A DNA stretch of 64,000 nt, taken from contig JBFMAL010000005.1 in assembly GCA_040755615.1 (NCBI GenBank), positions 1 through 64,000 of the forward strand. Reading direction: 5' to 3'. Position 1 is the stretch's first letter. Each line of letters begins with the position of its first letter. Position numbers and translations under genes: made by a program. Below, in pieces: positions 17,880 to 27,343 of this stretch. Source of the DNA: DYEP01 sp040755615. Lineage in GTDB: Bacteria > Bacillota > Sulfobacillia > DUSP01 > DYEP01. The notes beneath the pieces were generated by a model, which did no database searches, was not told the DNA's origin, and worked only from the letters and a program-made list of their open reading frames with translations.

Positions 17880-18452
17880 ACGCAAACCCCATACATATTC
17901 CACATCTTCTCAAGGCTTCCTTCAGCCTTGCCTGCAGATTCATCCCCGGAGTGTAAGATTCTATTGAGTGAGGCTTCTCCGCCCTGAAGTCCAGTCCTTT
18001 GGCAGAGTTACACAAAAAACTACGCTGGTAGTTCCAAACTAACGATAAATGAAAGAACGGGTTTCCTGCACGATGCATCGAGCATCGTTCATAATCATAC
18101 TATTTCTTTACTGCTCACAGCACATATTTCCTGCAGGCACGAGCGGAGCTTCAACACCGCAGCCTGTTCTCAGATACCCAAACCTCTCGCTGCCCGTCAA
18201 GCGCTGACTGTTCATCCCGGAACGACACAGTTCCAGGCAGTTGCTCAGTTCCGGGACCCTGTCCGCAACCCCTGGGAGATTGGTGCTTGCACTGGTGCTT
18301 CATGCCCGGGGAGTATAAAGAACCCGCATTGGATAAGCTGCTGAGCATCCCTGGTGATTATCCCAGCGCCGCCACAACCTAATCTGCACCACAACGCAGC
18401 CAGAGTAGTTCGGGAGGGCAGTACGGTATGGAAGCTTCTGTAACCGTAGCAA
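17880..18452. other. Intergenic region with a possible operator
   Basis: No gene is seen. A 7-bp inverted repeat (ACGATGC at 18070-18076, GCATCGT at 18082-18088) lies next to a TATGAT box on the minus strand and could be an operator or promoter of the permease-hydroxylase unit, for instance for the PucR regulator. From 18150 to 18400 nothing is recognisable; a minus-strand frame there has no ribosome-binding site or family resemblance. Confidence 0.3.
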
Positions 18453-18485
18453 TGGGGTCCAGCTACCGTTTCGGTACGGACCCCA
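18453..18485 (-). terminator. Terminator hairpin after the cyclase gene
   Basis: TGGGGTCC (18453-18460) pairs with GGACCCCA (18478-18485), with inner ACCG/CGGT pairing and a TTT loop. It begins 9 bases beyond the cyclase stop. No long T-run follows on the minus strand, so termination may be partial. Confidence 0.55.
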
Positions 18486-18493
18486 ACGCCTGT

Positions 18494-19258
18494 TTAGTCT
18501 TCTACGAAAGCTACAACACGGCAGATGCTCGATTCTCCGTCAACGAACCTCCATGGGAAGCAACCCACGACAGTCCTCCTGTTGAGTATTTGGTCTATGT
18601 CTCCTCCCAGGCACTCTACGTGAATGATCCCGTGGGGAAAGAGTTTTGTGTGCATCATCTGGTAGTGGTCGGGCGGGAAGATCTCGGCAAGACTCTTCCC
18701 GTACTTTCTCAGCATATACTCGTTGGCCTCCTGCGCTTGTACGGGAGCCCATTCGCGGATCTTGGTATTCATCGGATGGTCTGCCGAACCGCAGTCCACA
18801 CCGATCCACTTGATCTTCATCTTTTTGCACCATTCTGCAAACTCCAAAGTTGGACCGGGGTGTTTCACCATGTACCTGACTTCATCTCCTTCCGGACGTT
18901 CGTAGCTGTAATGGTGATACCCCGTGTGGATGATCAGGATGTCCCGTTCCCTTACCTCAACGCGCTCCGTGATATCGCGGGATGTATAGATGCCGTAGTC
19001 CTCAGCGATATCACTTACGTCGGCCACCGCTGCAGGGCCGTACAGGTCCTCCAGCGGTATGCTGGCGATATCCCTTCCGCTTGCTATGAAATGCAATTCT
19101 CCGTCGAGGTGCGTACCCACATGGTTACTCGTGGTTATTATCTGTCCATTTGCGCCCATGGGTACCAGCCGCTTGAAGAACTTGACCTGCAGTGGCTCAT
19201 AAGTGGGCCATGGTGGGGTCTTGATGCTGAGCGGTGTGGTTAAATCGACAAGTTTCAC
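18494..19258 (-). CDS. Cyclase-family metal-dependent hydrolase (kynurenine formamidase-like)
   Basis: A protein of about 254 residues from the PF04199 cyclase family, whose members hydrolyse N-formyl amides, lactams or similar bonds with Mn or Zn. The metal motif is NHVGTHLDGELHF, matching HxGTHxDxxxHF; IHTGYHH and GVDCGSADHPMN are other conserved pieces. Start GTG 19258 is favoured because GAGGGGTGAG lies about 9 bases upstream; GTG 19267 is almost on top of it. In the purine/ureide block it could open a ring or remove a formyl/carbamoyl group from an intermediate. The exact substrate is not determinable from sequence. Confidence 0.82.
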   Translation of the reverse strand: MKLVDLTTPLSIKTPPWPTYEPLQVKFFKRLVPMGANGQIITTSNHVGTHLDGELHFIASGRDIASIPLEDLYGPAAVADVSDIAEDYGIYTSRDITERVEVRERDILIIHTGYHHYSYERPEGDEVRYMVKHPGPTLEFAEWCKKMKIKWIGVDCGSADHPMNTKIREWAPVQAQEANEYMLRKYGKSLAEIFPPDHYQMMHTKLFPHGIIHVECLGGDIDQILNRRTVVGCFPWRFVDGESSICRVVAFVED

Positions 19259-19542
19259 TTTACTCACCCCTCAACGTTTTGTCACCACGATCTTCCACGT
19301 GCCAGGACGCCATCCTTTAGCAGCTTTACACAAAAGCATGTGACCCCGTTGTCAGATGTTCGCCTGTACGCGGTAGGTCGTGACGATCCGGGAGACAAGA
19401 TCGACCTATTTGAGTGCGGGTATAAATCAGCGACCAGTGTCTCTGGCTGCAGGAGATCTTAAAGGTGATAGCAGTCATCCTGCTCGTCGGTACAATGGAT
19501 GTTGGTGAAAGTTCGGTCAACTGGGCATTGAGATGATCTATA

Positions 19543-20730
19543 TCAAACCACTCCCGCTTCCCTGAACGCCGCGATCTGTTCCGCTGTATAGCCCAGCGAT
19601 GTGAGTACCTCGTCGGTATGTTCGCCCAATAGAGGCGGATGGCTCAGTATGCCTCCGGGATTGTTCTTGAACTTCACAGGTACCCCGGTGACGCGCACCT
19701 CCCCCGCCTTCGGATGCGGTATGCTCACTAGCATGTTACGGTAGAGTACCTGCGGATCCTCAAATACCTCTTTGATGTTATTGATGGGCCCCACCGGGAC
19801 GCCCGCTTCATCAAGCAGCGCAAGCCACTCCGCCGCCGGGCGTTCCTTCAGTTTGTTGCCGATGATCTCAACGCACTCCTGCCTGTTGGCCACGCGCGCC
19901 GGGTTGGTGGCGAACCGCGGGTCATCCACTATATGTGAAAGTCCAACGACCGCACAAAACTTCTTCCATAGCGCGTCGTTCCCTACCGCCACGTTGAAAT
20001 ACTTTCCGTCCCCTCCCTGGAATGCCTGGTAAGGTACGATGTTCGGGTGAGCCGACCCCCAGCGGCCGGGGATCTTCCCTGTAGCTAGATGATTACCCGC
20101 CACGTAAGTGAGCCATGCAACCTCGCAGTCTAGCATGGATACGTCGATGTAGTCGCCCTCTCCCGTACTCGCCCTGCGATACAGCGCTGCCAGTATGGCA
20201 AAAGCCGCGAACATACCTGCGCCAATATCGCACACAGCCACGCCCGCTCTCACCGGTTCGCCATCTGGCTCTCCCGTGATGCTCATGAGCCCCCCTGCTC
20301 CCTGCAGTATGATGTCGTAACCCGGTTTATCCCAATACGGCCCGTCTTGACCAAAGCCCGATATAGAGCAGTATACCAAGCCCGGATTGATCTGTTTCAG
20401 GGTTTCGTACCCCAGGCCAAGTCTTTCCATAGTGCCCGGACGGAAGTTCTCCAGCAGCACATCGGATCGGGACGCCAGTGCTTTGAAGATCTCTTTGCCC
20501 TCAGGCGCCTTCATGTTCAACGTAAGACTCTTTTTGTTCCGGTTTATACTGAGGTAGTATGCGGCTTCGCCCCCGAGAAAGGGCGGCCCCCATGCCCTCG
20601 TATCATCACCTGTACCAGGCATCTCCACCTTGATGACCTCGGCTCCCAGGTCCGCCAGCATCATGGTGCAGTATGGGCCGGTCAGGATCCTTGACGCGTC
20701 CAGTACCCGAAGTCCCTTCAAAGGTCCCAT
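19543..20730 (-). CDS. Type III CoA-transferase (CaiB/BaiF/Frc family)
   Basis: A 395-residue class III CoA-transferase that moves CoA between carboxylic acids. Motifs: LKGLRVLDASRILTGPYC, LADLGAEVIKVE, RNKKSLTLNMK, LLENFRPGTMERLGLGYE, and GDYIDVSMLDCEVAWL, whose aspartate corresponds to the catalytic Asp of formyl-CoA:oxalate transferase. Start ATG 20730 is preferred over GTG 20739 because GGAGGTG lies 6 bases before it. It begins 14 bases after the DUF1116 gene, in the same direction. Given the oxamate-type genes upstream, a dicarboxylate such as oxalate or oxamate is a reasonable but unproven substrate. Confidence 0.9.
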   Translation of the reverse strand: MGPLKGLRVLDASRILTGPYCTMMLADLGAEVIKVEMPGTGDDTRAWGPPFLGGEAAYYLSINRNKKSLTLNMKAPEGKEIFKALASRSDVLLENFRPGTMERLGLGYETLKQINPGLVYCSISGFGQDGPYWDKPGYDIILQGAGGLMSITGEPDGEPVRAGVAVCDIGAGMFAAFAILAALYRRASTGEGDYIDVSMLDCEVAWLTYVAGNHLATGKIPGRWGSAHPNIVPYQAFQGGDGKYFNVAVGNDALWKKFCAVVGLSHIVDDPRFATNPARVANRQECVEIIGNKLKERPAAEWLALLDEAGVPVGPINNIKEVFEDPQVLYRNMLVSIPHPKAGEVRVTGVPVKFKNNPGGILSHPPLLGEHTDEVLTSLGYTAEQIAAFREAGVV

Positions 20731-20744
20731 GGTTTTCACCTCCG

Positions 20745-22124
20745 TCAGTATTCCGCGAGCGCAGCGAGCGCCTTTATGAATACTTCTCTGGGAGGGCTCA
20801 CAAGACCTGCACCTACCTGCCCTACTCCAGCCAGCTTGTGTGCAATTCCCGTGTTAATATGGGGAAGGATACCTGTGGATACTACCTTCCTCACGTCGAT
20901 CCCCGTGGGAGTACCCCGGAAATCGAGGTTAGGCAGCGTATATACCGGGTGTTCCCCCACTGTAATCTCGTACATCGCCCGGGTATACGTAAAGGCATCG
21001 TGCACCGTCCCACCTACAAACTGGACAATGGCGGGCGCTCCCGCCATGGCGAATCCGCCGATGCCCGCCGTTTCCGTGATAGTGCTGTCGCCGATATCCG
21101 GGTTGGCGTCCTCCGGCCCAAAACCCGGGAAATACAGGCCGCGCACCGAAGACGCGGGTGCGGTAAACCACCTGTCACCCGTGCCGCTCACCCTGATCCC
21201 GAACTCCCTTCCGTTTCTCGCCATGGCAGTGACCACGCTGGAATGCGGCACATTCGATGCAGCGTCCATCATAGCCTTACAGCACGGCATAGAGAGGTTC
21301 AAGAAAAAGTGATCGTTGCTTGCGATGAAGCGCATGGCCCGGGCGGCCACGCCGGGATCTGCGGTCTCCGCAAGGTAGGGCGCAATCCACTTCAGGAACA
21401 GCGCGGTGCCCGCCTTGTTCCGGTTATGGCACTCATCTCCCATATGAAGCGCCTGTGCTATTGCAGCCCTCACGTCAAATCCCTCAGACTGTTGGATGGC
21501 CCGTTCCAGCGCAGGTCCGAGCTCCTCCTCCATCCACTTTAGGCGGGCGATTACTTCTCCGGAGTACGCTCCATACCTAAGCACCTTTCCAAGCCCCTCG
21601 TTCAGGGTACAGTAGGCCCTGTTGCCGAACGTCCTGTTCTCCAGTATGAATACAGGCATTGACCAGGACATGATCCCCGCCATCGGGCCGACCGCATCGT
21701 GCTCGTGGCAGGGTCGAAACTCCACCTGCGACCCGGCCACCTCTTCGGCTGCAGAAGGTGTATCAGCCCAGCCTTCATAGATCAGCGCTCCGATGACGGC
21801 CCCTCTCATGGGACCGCACATCTGTTCCCAGGTCACGGGCGGTCCGGCGTGCAGGATAAGGCCCGGCCGCATCCCGGGGACAACCTCGATTGCCCTCGCC
21901 ACGCCCACAAGGTAAGGCCGTGATGCTGTTATGCGTTCAAAGACCCGAGCGTTGGCCTCATCAACAGCAGGTTGTTCAAGCCGCTCAAGGCAATCAATAA
22001 GCCCGGGATCACCCCAGGCAGGCGGCCTCCAGTCCACGTCTGCTACGTGGGCCCCCTGCTGCCTGAGGGTTTCACCGAAGGTAGGTATGCCCACGTTTAT
22101 GACCCTGAATGAAGACTCGTTCAT
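20745..22124 (-). CDS. allG: DUF1116 protein, AllG/YlbE-type oxamate transcarbamylase component
   Basis: A 459-residue DUF1116 protein. In E. coli the neighbouring fdrA, ylbE and ylbF genes (allFGH) encode oxamate transcarbamylase, which releases carbamoyl phosphate and oxamate from oxalurate in anaerobic allantoin use. Conserved stretches include VNVGIPTFGETLR-like sequence at the start, CGPMRGAVIGALIYEGWA, MGDECHNRNKAGTALF and IVQFVGGTVHDAFTYTRAMYE. The ATG overlaps the FdrA stop (ATGA), so the pair is co-translated. Assignment is by family and synteny; activity with oxalurate is inferred. Confidence 0.85.
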   Translation of the reverse strand: MNESSFRVINVGIPTFGETLRQQGAHVADVDWRPPAWGDPGLIDCLERLEQPAVDEANARVFERITASRPYLVGVARAIEVVPGMRPGLILHAGPPVTWEQMCGPMRGAVIGALIYEGWADTPSAAEEVAGSQVEFRPCHEHDAVGPMAGIMSWSMPVFILENRTFGNRAYCTLNEGLGKVLRYGAYSGEVIARLKWMEEELGPALERAIQQSEGFDVRAAIAQALHMGDECHNRNKAGTALFLKWIAPYLAETADPGVAARAMRFIASNDHFFLNLSMPCCKAMMDAASNVPHSSVVTAMARNGREFGIRVSGTGDRWFTAPASSVRGLYFPGFGPEDANPDIGDSTITETAGIGGFAMAGAPAIVQFVGGTVHDAFTYTRAMYEITVGEHPVYTLPNLDFRGTPTGIDVRKVVSTGILPHINTGIAHKLAGVGQVGAGLVSPPREVFIKALAALAEY

Positions 22125-23581
22125 TTCCGTTCCCTCCCTGCAGCTTCAGCGGCAAACCTGGCGGCGCTGGCCGCCGTGGGGCATACGGTAACCCCTGCCG
22201 CCCGCAACGTGGCCTCCTGCGCCGACCTCACCTGTGGGTCCCGGTCGGTGCCCGTCACCGAGGCCACCAGCACCCTTGACGCGAGATCCTGCCCTGCTGC
22301 GCCAATCGCCCTTACCAGTTCGCCGGCAGGATCGGGGTGTGACCCCAGGCCAAGCACCACGTCGAAGACCAGCACGGAAAAGGAGGGGTTAAGAAGGGCT
22401 CGCCGCAGCAGATCGGCCCTGGTCGCAGGGTCAATCATCGGGTGCGGTCTGCCCCTTGTATACTCATCTGCTCCCAGGTCAAGCAGCACGTCTCCCCGGT
22501 ACGAACACAGTTCCTGATCCTGCCAGGGGGCAGAAAGGTTTGTCGCCGGCGCGCGGCCCAAAAGCTGGAAGATATAGGCGGCCTGGCTGCACAGCGTGCC
22601 GCCGGCATAAGCACCGAAGACAAAGCCCGGAGCCCGGCGTGGTTCAGGCGCTGCAGGCGCCTCCAGCCCGATTCCAAGGAGCTCTCCCAGTCTGGCACAG
22701 CCCTCATCGATGGTGGGTACCGCCCTGCCGTCGGTCGACGTCTGTCCCAGGAAAACACAGGCATACGGTACTGAAGTCGCCTCAAGCTTCTTCATAACGC
22801 GGGCTGCCACTTCAGGCCAGGGGGGTTTGGAAATGACCAGTATGGCCCTGGTCGCAGTGTCTTGGGCCAGCCTATCTATTGCAGCCAGCGTCATAAGACC
22901 TCCCACTTCGCGAGAGAGATCGCGACCTCCCACACCAATACCCATCGAGATCCCGAAGCCCGCCCGGTCAAGCAGGCACGCAGCCTCTTGTAACCCTGTA
23001 CCGGCTGCGGAGACAACCCCTATAGGGCCCGCCCTTACCACATTGGCAAACCCAATTCCTCTTCCGCCGATGTAGGCGGTGCCGCAGTCAGGCCCCATAA
23101 CAAGCAACCCTTTGGCGGCAGCTTCCCGCTTCAGGCTGATTTCGTCCTCGATGCTCACATTGTCCGAGAACAGAAAGACGTCCATGCCGAGGCGCAACGC
23201 TTCATTTGCCTCTCTGACAGCGTAGCGGCCGGGAACCGATACAATGCAGAGGTCGGCACCACCTAGCATGTGCATGGCCGCCCTCACGCTGCGCGGCGCC
23301 TCATCGATCCCCTTCTTGCTCCGCTTCTCAAGCAGTAATTCCACGGTCTTCGCCGCATCTTCCACCTGTGCAGCGCTGTCAGCCTCGAGCGCGATGACCA
23401 GGTCTTCCTCGCCGGCTTCCACCGCAAAACCTCTGTCTGCCAAAAGCGCGCGGTTCAGCTCGGTCCCCATGAGCACTGCAGCATAACGAACTCCCGGTAA
23501 CCTCTGCACCGCCTCCGAAACCCTCATGAGCGTAACTGAATCGTAGAATACTCCCTTTCTTACCAGGGTCTTTCTTACCAT
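22121..23581 (-). CDS. fdrA: FdrA (AllF-type), acyl-CoA synthetase-like oxamate transcarbamylase component
   Basis: A 486-residue FdrA protein with the fold of succinyl-CoA synthetase alpha subunits: KGVFYDSVTLMRVS at the start, MGPDCGTAYIGGRGIGFANV and GPIGVVSAAGTGLQEA (nucleotide/CoA-binding glycine loop), and GISMGIGVGGRDLSREVGG. Start ATG 23581 follows GGGAGAGCGAA, overlaps the DUF2877 stop by 7 bases and matches the family N-terminus; the longer frame from 23629 adds unrelated residues. With DUF1116 and DUF2877 it forms the AllFGH-type trio. Confidence 0.88.
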   Translation of the reverse strand: MVRKTLVRKGVFYDSVTLMRVSEAVQRLPGVRYAAVLMGTELNRALLADRGFAVEAGEEDLVIALEADSAAQVEDAAKTVELLLEKRSKKGIDEAPRSVRAAMHMLGGADLCIVSVPGRYAVREANEALRLGMDVFLFSDNVSIEDEISLKREAAAKGLLVMGPDCGTAYIGGRGIGFANVVRAGPIGVVSAAGTGLQEAACLLDRAGFGISMGIGVGGRDLSREVGGLMTLAAIDRLAQDTATRAILVISKPPWPEVAARVMKKLEATSVPYACVFLGQTSTDGRAVPTIDEGCARLGELLGIGLEAPAAPEPRRAPGFVFGAYAGGTLCSQAAYIFQLLGRAPATNLSAPWQDQELCSYRGDVLLDLGADEYTRGRPHPMIDPATRADLLRRALLNPSFSVLVFDVVLGLGSHPDPAGELVRAIGAAGQDLASRVLVASVTGTDRDPQVRSAQEATLRAAGVTVCPTAASAARFAAEAAGRERK

Positions 23582-24345
23582 TTCGCTCTCTCCCGGTAAT
23601 GTAATAGAAGTGTGCTTAAACCAAACCACACACCGAGCAGGTGGTCGGCCCCCGAGCTGTGACCCACAGATAGCGCATCCGAAATGGCTGGCACGTGCCT
23701 GCCCTCGATCACGGAAACCAGCGCCTCCTCAAATGGCTGGGCTGTCACCCCCCTGCTGGCCCACCAGATCATTTCCCTGGAAATACGGGTGGTCGATCCC
23801 GTAAACCGTACCAGTTCATCACAGTGCGGGCTCCATCCGGCGTGCGACAATACATGACAGTAGCCGGCAATGAAGTCATCGCCCGAAGGCGTGAGCCCCG
23901 GACCAAGGCCTGCGATGAGCGAAGCGCCAGGCGTTACGCGGGGGAAGGAATCCTGTAGGCATTCCATGGTCCGCTCCAGCACCTGACAATACTCAGGCAT
24001 AAGCAGCGCGCTTTTCCCCGAGCTTACGACCGCGACGCGGAGTGCCTCCACACAGTCGCGATCGAGCGCCATTACATCCACATCAAAGCGCGGCGGTTCC
24101 CACAGTTGCGTCATTTCAAGATCGAGGCGGAGCGTACGAGCAGCCGCTTCTCCGGGCACCGCACAGGGCAGCGAACCCATTACGCGGAGCGCAGCAGGGC
24201 CATCATGGCGTGTACCGATCACCGCAAGACATCCCCCCGCATCCAGGGTGATACCGTGCTCGTGGGCCCAGATCACCCGCCACGCCGGCCATGAGTCCAA
24301 AAGCCCCCGCTCTTTCAGCCACGCATGGGCTGACGCCACCCTCAA
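23575..24345 (-). CDS. allH: DUF2877 protein, AllH/YlbF-type oxamate transcarbamylase component
   Basis: A 256-residue DUF2877 protein with its two hallmark motifs: AGLGPGLTPSGDDFIAGY (about residues 145-162) and VGHSSGADHLLGVWFG near the C-terminus. In E. coli the homologue YlbF (AllH) is a subunit of oxamate transcarbamylase. It is the first of the trio after the regulator and overlaps the FdrA start. The start is TTG 24345 behind GGGGGAT, with GTG 24339 as alternative. A direct catalytic role for this subunit is not established from sequence. Confidence 0.85.
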   Translation of the reverse strand: MRVASAHAWLKERGLLDSWPAWRVIWAHEHGITLDAGGCLAVIGTRHDGPAALRVMGSLPCAVPGEAAARTLRLDLEMTQLWEPPRFDVDVMALDRDCVEALRVAVVSSGKSALLMPEYCQVLERTMECLQDSFPRVTPGASLIAGLGPGLTPSGDDFIAGYCHVLSHAGWSPHCDELVRFTGSTTRISREMIWWASRGVTAQPFEEALVSVIEGRHVPAISDALSVGHSSGADHLLGVWFGLSTLLLHYRERAKW

Positions 24346-24443
24346 ACAGTCATCCCCCCGTGCCCAAAAGGTTTCTTGTCCGGGAGGATGCCATCCTTTG
24401 TTACTATCTCACAGCCTTTACTTCACTTCCTTATGCCATTTAT

Positions 24444-26114
24444 TCAATCACCAAGCCCACACTCCGCCACTTTCAAACCGATCTGAAGGTTTAAACGGTC
24501 ATCCGGATCATCGAGATCGAGTCCAGTGATCTCGCGGATCTTCTCAAGCCTGTATACCACGGTGTTGTAATGCGTAAACAGTTCCTCACTCACCTTCTTC
24601 AGGTTGCCGTTACACCTGAAATAGGTGGACAGAGTCAGCACGAGGCTGCCTCGCTTCTTTGCATCATACTCCTTTAAGGGTAGAATCGTCTCGCGGTAAA
24701 AGGACTCAAGGTCTTCGCGGGCGGTTAGAGGCAGCAGGCGATACACCCCCAGTTCTTCGAATGTAACTATTTTGGGTTTTCTGTGGAGGTAGCAAGCAGC
24801 CTCCAACGCTTTCTGCGCTTCCTTGTAGCTGGCGGAGATATCGCCAAGCGATCTGCTCTTTCTGCCTACCCCTATTCTCACGCGCGTGAGGCCTTTCGTC
24901 GACTCCAGGCTGCGCAACACCCGCTGAGCCAGCGGCACCGCGTGAGACTTCACCGTGCCACCTTCTGCAACAGGCACCAGGATCACGATAGAGTCCCCCT
25001 TCTCGCCGACAATCACGCCTTCCCTGTCACGGAGCTCAGCGTTCACCCTTGCCAGGGCCCGGGTTTTCACCTCGTCGCCCGGCCTTGCCCTGCCCTGGAG
25101 CATCCAGTCGCCTTTCACGCTTAACACCATGGCGACGTAGGACTTGCTGGGATCCAACCCGAAGGACCTCGCCCTGGCGGCGAAGGTCTCTCCCATAGGT
25201 GTGCCCGAAGAAAGCAAGCTGTCCAGGAACTCGTTCCGGTACCTTCGTTCGACCTCCGCCACCGCCCTCCTGTTGATGGCGTCTAGCGCCACTACAGTGG
25301 TAGCCCTCTCCAGCGTGACAAAATCCAACTTGCGCAGCGAGCGGTTCACTTCCCAGACTGAGATATATCCGAACAAAGAACCGCCGGCGATGATGGGCGC
25401 GCTGACTTTGCGGACTGCCCGGCCGCCCAGCATGACGACGCGACATTGAAACAAACTGGCACCGTTGTCTTCAACCTGCAGACGCTCACCCGCCTTGTCG
25501 GGGCTGGTTTCCGTTGCAGCGATAAAGTCCTGCTGTGAAAGGCCCGAGCCCGCCTGCGCAAGTGCGCACACCGAACCGTCGTGATCCTCTATGAGCACCG
25601 GGTTTCCCACAAGCGATGCCACAGTCTCAGCAATGTCGGCAGCGTCACCCCCTGCTAGCACCACCTCGGTGAGCTGCCTGTGTATCTCCTCAGACCTCAC
25701 CAGGTAAGCAGCATGCTTGTTCGCGATCTCCGTCAGGATGGGGTTCATGATATCGGCAAATGACACATGAAGCGGGATCTCAATAAGCGGAAAGTCATGG
25801 GTGTCAGCTGCCCTGATCATGCTCTCGGGGACCTGGTCGAGGTATCTCCTGGGCTTTACACCAAGAGCGGCTAGACCTTTGGCGGCAAGGCTGGGAATGA
25901 GGCCAGCTATGGCGTCAGGATCGTCCTTGATGGAGTAGCCGGTGGTGAGCAGGAATTCATCTTCCTTCACCCAGTCCAAGATGTCTGGTACTTCCATGAC
26001 CTCAACCGACCTGATTATTCGGGACTTCCCTCTCTCACCGGCAACCAGGGTGGCTCCCGCCATCACTTCGAGGGACAGAGCTTCTTCCACGGTCATACCC
26101 AGGTCTCTTTTCAT
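24444..26114 (-). CDS. pucR: PucR-family transcriptional regulator
   Basis: About 556 residues with the PucR layout: an N-terminal PucR domain (MTVEEALSLEVMAGATLVAG to about 125, including VEVMEVPDILDWV and FLLTTGYSIKDD), a GAF-like middle section (about 165-290), a CdaR GGDEF-like region (about 300-420) and a C-terminal HTH_30 helix-turn-helix (CNGNLKKVSEELFTHYNTVVYRLEKI). Family members activate purine or ureide catabolic genes in response to pathway intermediates. It heads the block of same-strand catabolic genes, 99 bases before DUF2877. The start is uncertain: ATG 26114 or 26096. Confidence 0.9.
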   Translation of the reverse strand: MKRDLGMTVEEALSLEVMAGATLVAGERGKSRIIRSVEVMEVPDILDWVKEDEFLLTTGYSIKDDPDAIAGLIPSLAAKGLAALGVKPRRYLDQVPESMIRAADTHDFPLIEIPLHVSFADIMNPILTEIANKHAAYLVRSEEIHRQLTEVVLAGGDAADIAETVASLVGNPVLIEDHDGSVCALAQAGSGLSQQDFIAATETSPDKAGERLQVEDNGASLFQCRVVMLGGRAVRKVSAPIIAGGSLFGYISVWEVNRSLRKLDFVTLERATTVVALDAINRRAVAEVERRYRNEFLDSLLSSGTPMGETFAARARSFGLDPSKSYVAMVLSVKGDWMLQGRARPGDEVKTRALARVNAELRDREGVIVGEKGDSIVILVPVAEGGTVKSHAVPLAQRVLRSLESTKGLTRVRIGVGRKSRSLGDISASYKEAQKALEAACYLHRKPKIVTFEELGVYRLLPLTAREDLESFYRETILPLKEYDAKKRGSLVLTLSTYFRCNGNLKKVSEELFTHYNTVVYRLEKIREITGLDLDDPDDRLNLQIGLKVAECGLGD

Positions 26115-26314
26115 CCCGTTTGTCCGGCACCGGCCGCATCCGACCGTGCCCCCTCCTTCCGCCATACTTGAAGCTGTTAAGTTTCAGGCATAATATACGC
26201 AGGTTAGTGGGAAAATTCGCTAAACCGTGGTGTATTCCTGCCGGGTGATGCAGGGAATTGGGACCGGCGCGCAGAAGCTATTTTTGGAAATCATGCTTGC
26301 ACAGGGAGAACAAG

Positions 26315-27202
26315 GTGTTGAACCAGCTAAACAGGATCCGGCTAGTGGTATCCGACATTGACGGGACGCTCCTTAACTCACAAAACCGCATCCCGAAGAC
26401 GGTGCTTCAAACGATTAACCGCTTCACCAGCAGCGGAAACTACTTTACCCTGGCATCCGGCAGGACGCTTCGCGGCATGGAGAAATACATTGCTGCAGTC
26501 GGGTGCAGTCGCCTCCCTGTCATCGCGCTGAACGGGGCTGTCGTGAAAGTACCCGAGACCGGCGAAGTATTGCTCAGGCAGCCGCTTGACCGAGATGTTG
26601 CGCGGGCAATACTGCAGCTTGCCGACGACTACTGCCTGGTCGCTCAGGTATTCTACGAAAACGACATCGCCGTTGATACTCGGTCGCGCCGCAGAATTAT
26701 CTCATACTTCGCACGCAGGATCCTTCACCGCGGGGGGATCGCAAGGCTCATCTACTACCTCCGAAGGCCCGTGCTCATAGCAAGCGATCTTGGCGCCTTC
26801 GTGGCCCTGCACCCGGAGCCTCCTTATAAGATCTTCATTACTGGAGAGGCCAGGGCTACTGAGGAGTTCCGGCAGATAGTCCTAAACCGGTGGAGCGACG
26901 AGGTCGTGTTTACGTCGGCGCTGAGGAGTACGCTCGAAATAAACCATAAGAAAGCGACCAAGGGCCGGGCGCTCGAAAGGGTAGCCGTGTACCTGAACCT
27001 TCCGCTTCACAGCACCCTCGCCATCGGCGACGGTACCAATGATCTGTCCATGATAGAGCGCGCGGGTCTGGGCGTGGCCATGGGTAACGCGGTCGATCTC
27101 GTAAAAGACTCAGCAGGCTACATCACGGGCACCAACGACGCCGGGGGACTCGCGCAGGTGCTAAACCTGATACTGGGGGAGACGTCGGCGCAGAACGTAT
27201 AG
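26315..27202 (+). CDS. Cof-type HAD-superfamily phosphatase
   Basis: About 295 residues of a Cof/YidA-like HAD hydrolase, cytoplasmic phosphatases acting on sugar phosphates, FMN or similar. Motif I is VVSDIDGTLLNSQN (nucleophile and acid/base Asp), motif II is LASGRTLRGME, the conserved lysine is in INHKKATKGRALE and motif III is AIGDGTNDLSMIERAGLGVAMGNA. A C2B-type cap lies between. Start GTG 26315 is chosen because AGGGAG at 26303-26308 precedes it by 6 bases; the earlier in-frame ATG at 26258 has no such site. It is divergent from pucR and has no obvious pathway link. Confidence 0.88.
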   Translation: MLNQLNRIRLVVSDIDGTLLNSQNRIPKTVLQTINRFTSSGNYFTLASGRTLRGMEKYIAAVGCSRLPVIALNGAVVKVPETGEVLLRQPLDRDVARAILQLADDYCLVAQVFYENDIAVDTRSRRRIISYFARRILHRGGIARLIYYLRRPVLIASDLGAFVALHPEPPYKIFITGEARATEEFRQIVLNRWSDEVVFTSALRSTLEINHKKATKGRALERVAVYLNLPLHSTLAIGDGTNDLSMIERAGLGVAMGNAVDLVKDSAGYITGTNDAGGLAQVLNLILGETSAQNV

Positions 27203-27343
27203 TCCGCCTGCCTGGGATCCGCGGGGAGAAGGTCCAGGGAGGCACTCGATCTGATCTCAGACCCAGTGAAAACCCCTCATAGCTCAAGTATGCCCGATAC
27301 TCAATCAGGAGAGGTTTCCACACATAGGTTAACGTCATGGGAC

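Noticed and set aside
17780..17900. Purine riboswitch upstream of the permease
   Set aside because: The conserved core of the known purine aptamer was not present; only a generic two-stem structure remains.
18428..19243. 271-codon plus-strand frame over the cyclase gene
   Set aside because: Antisense to a gene with clear metal-binding motifs; no ribosome-binding site.
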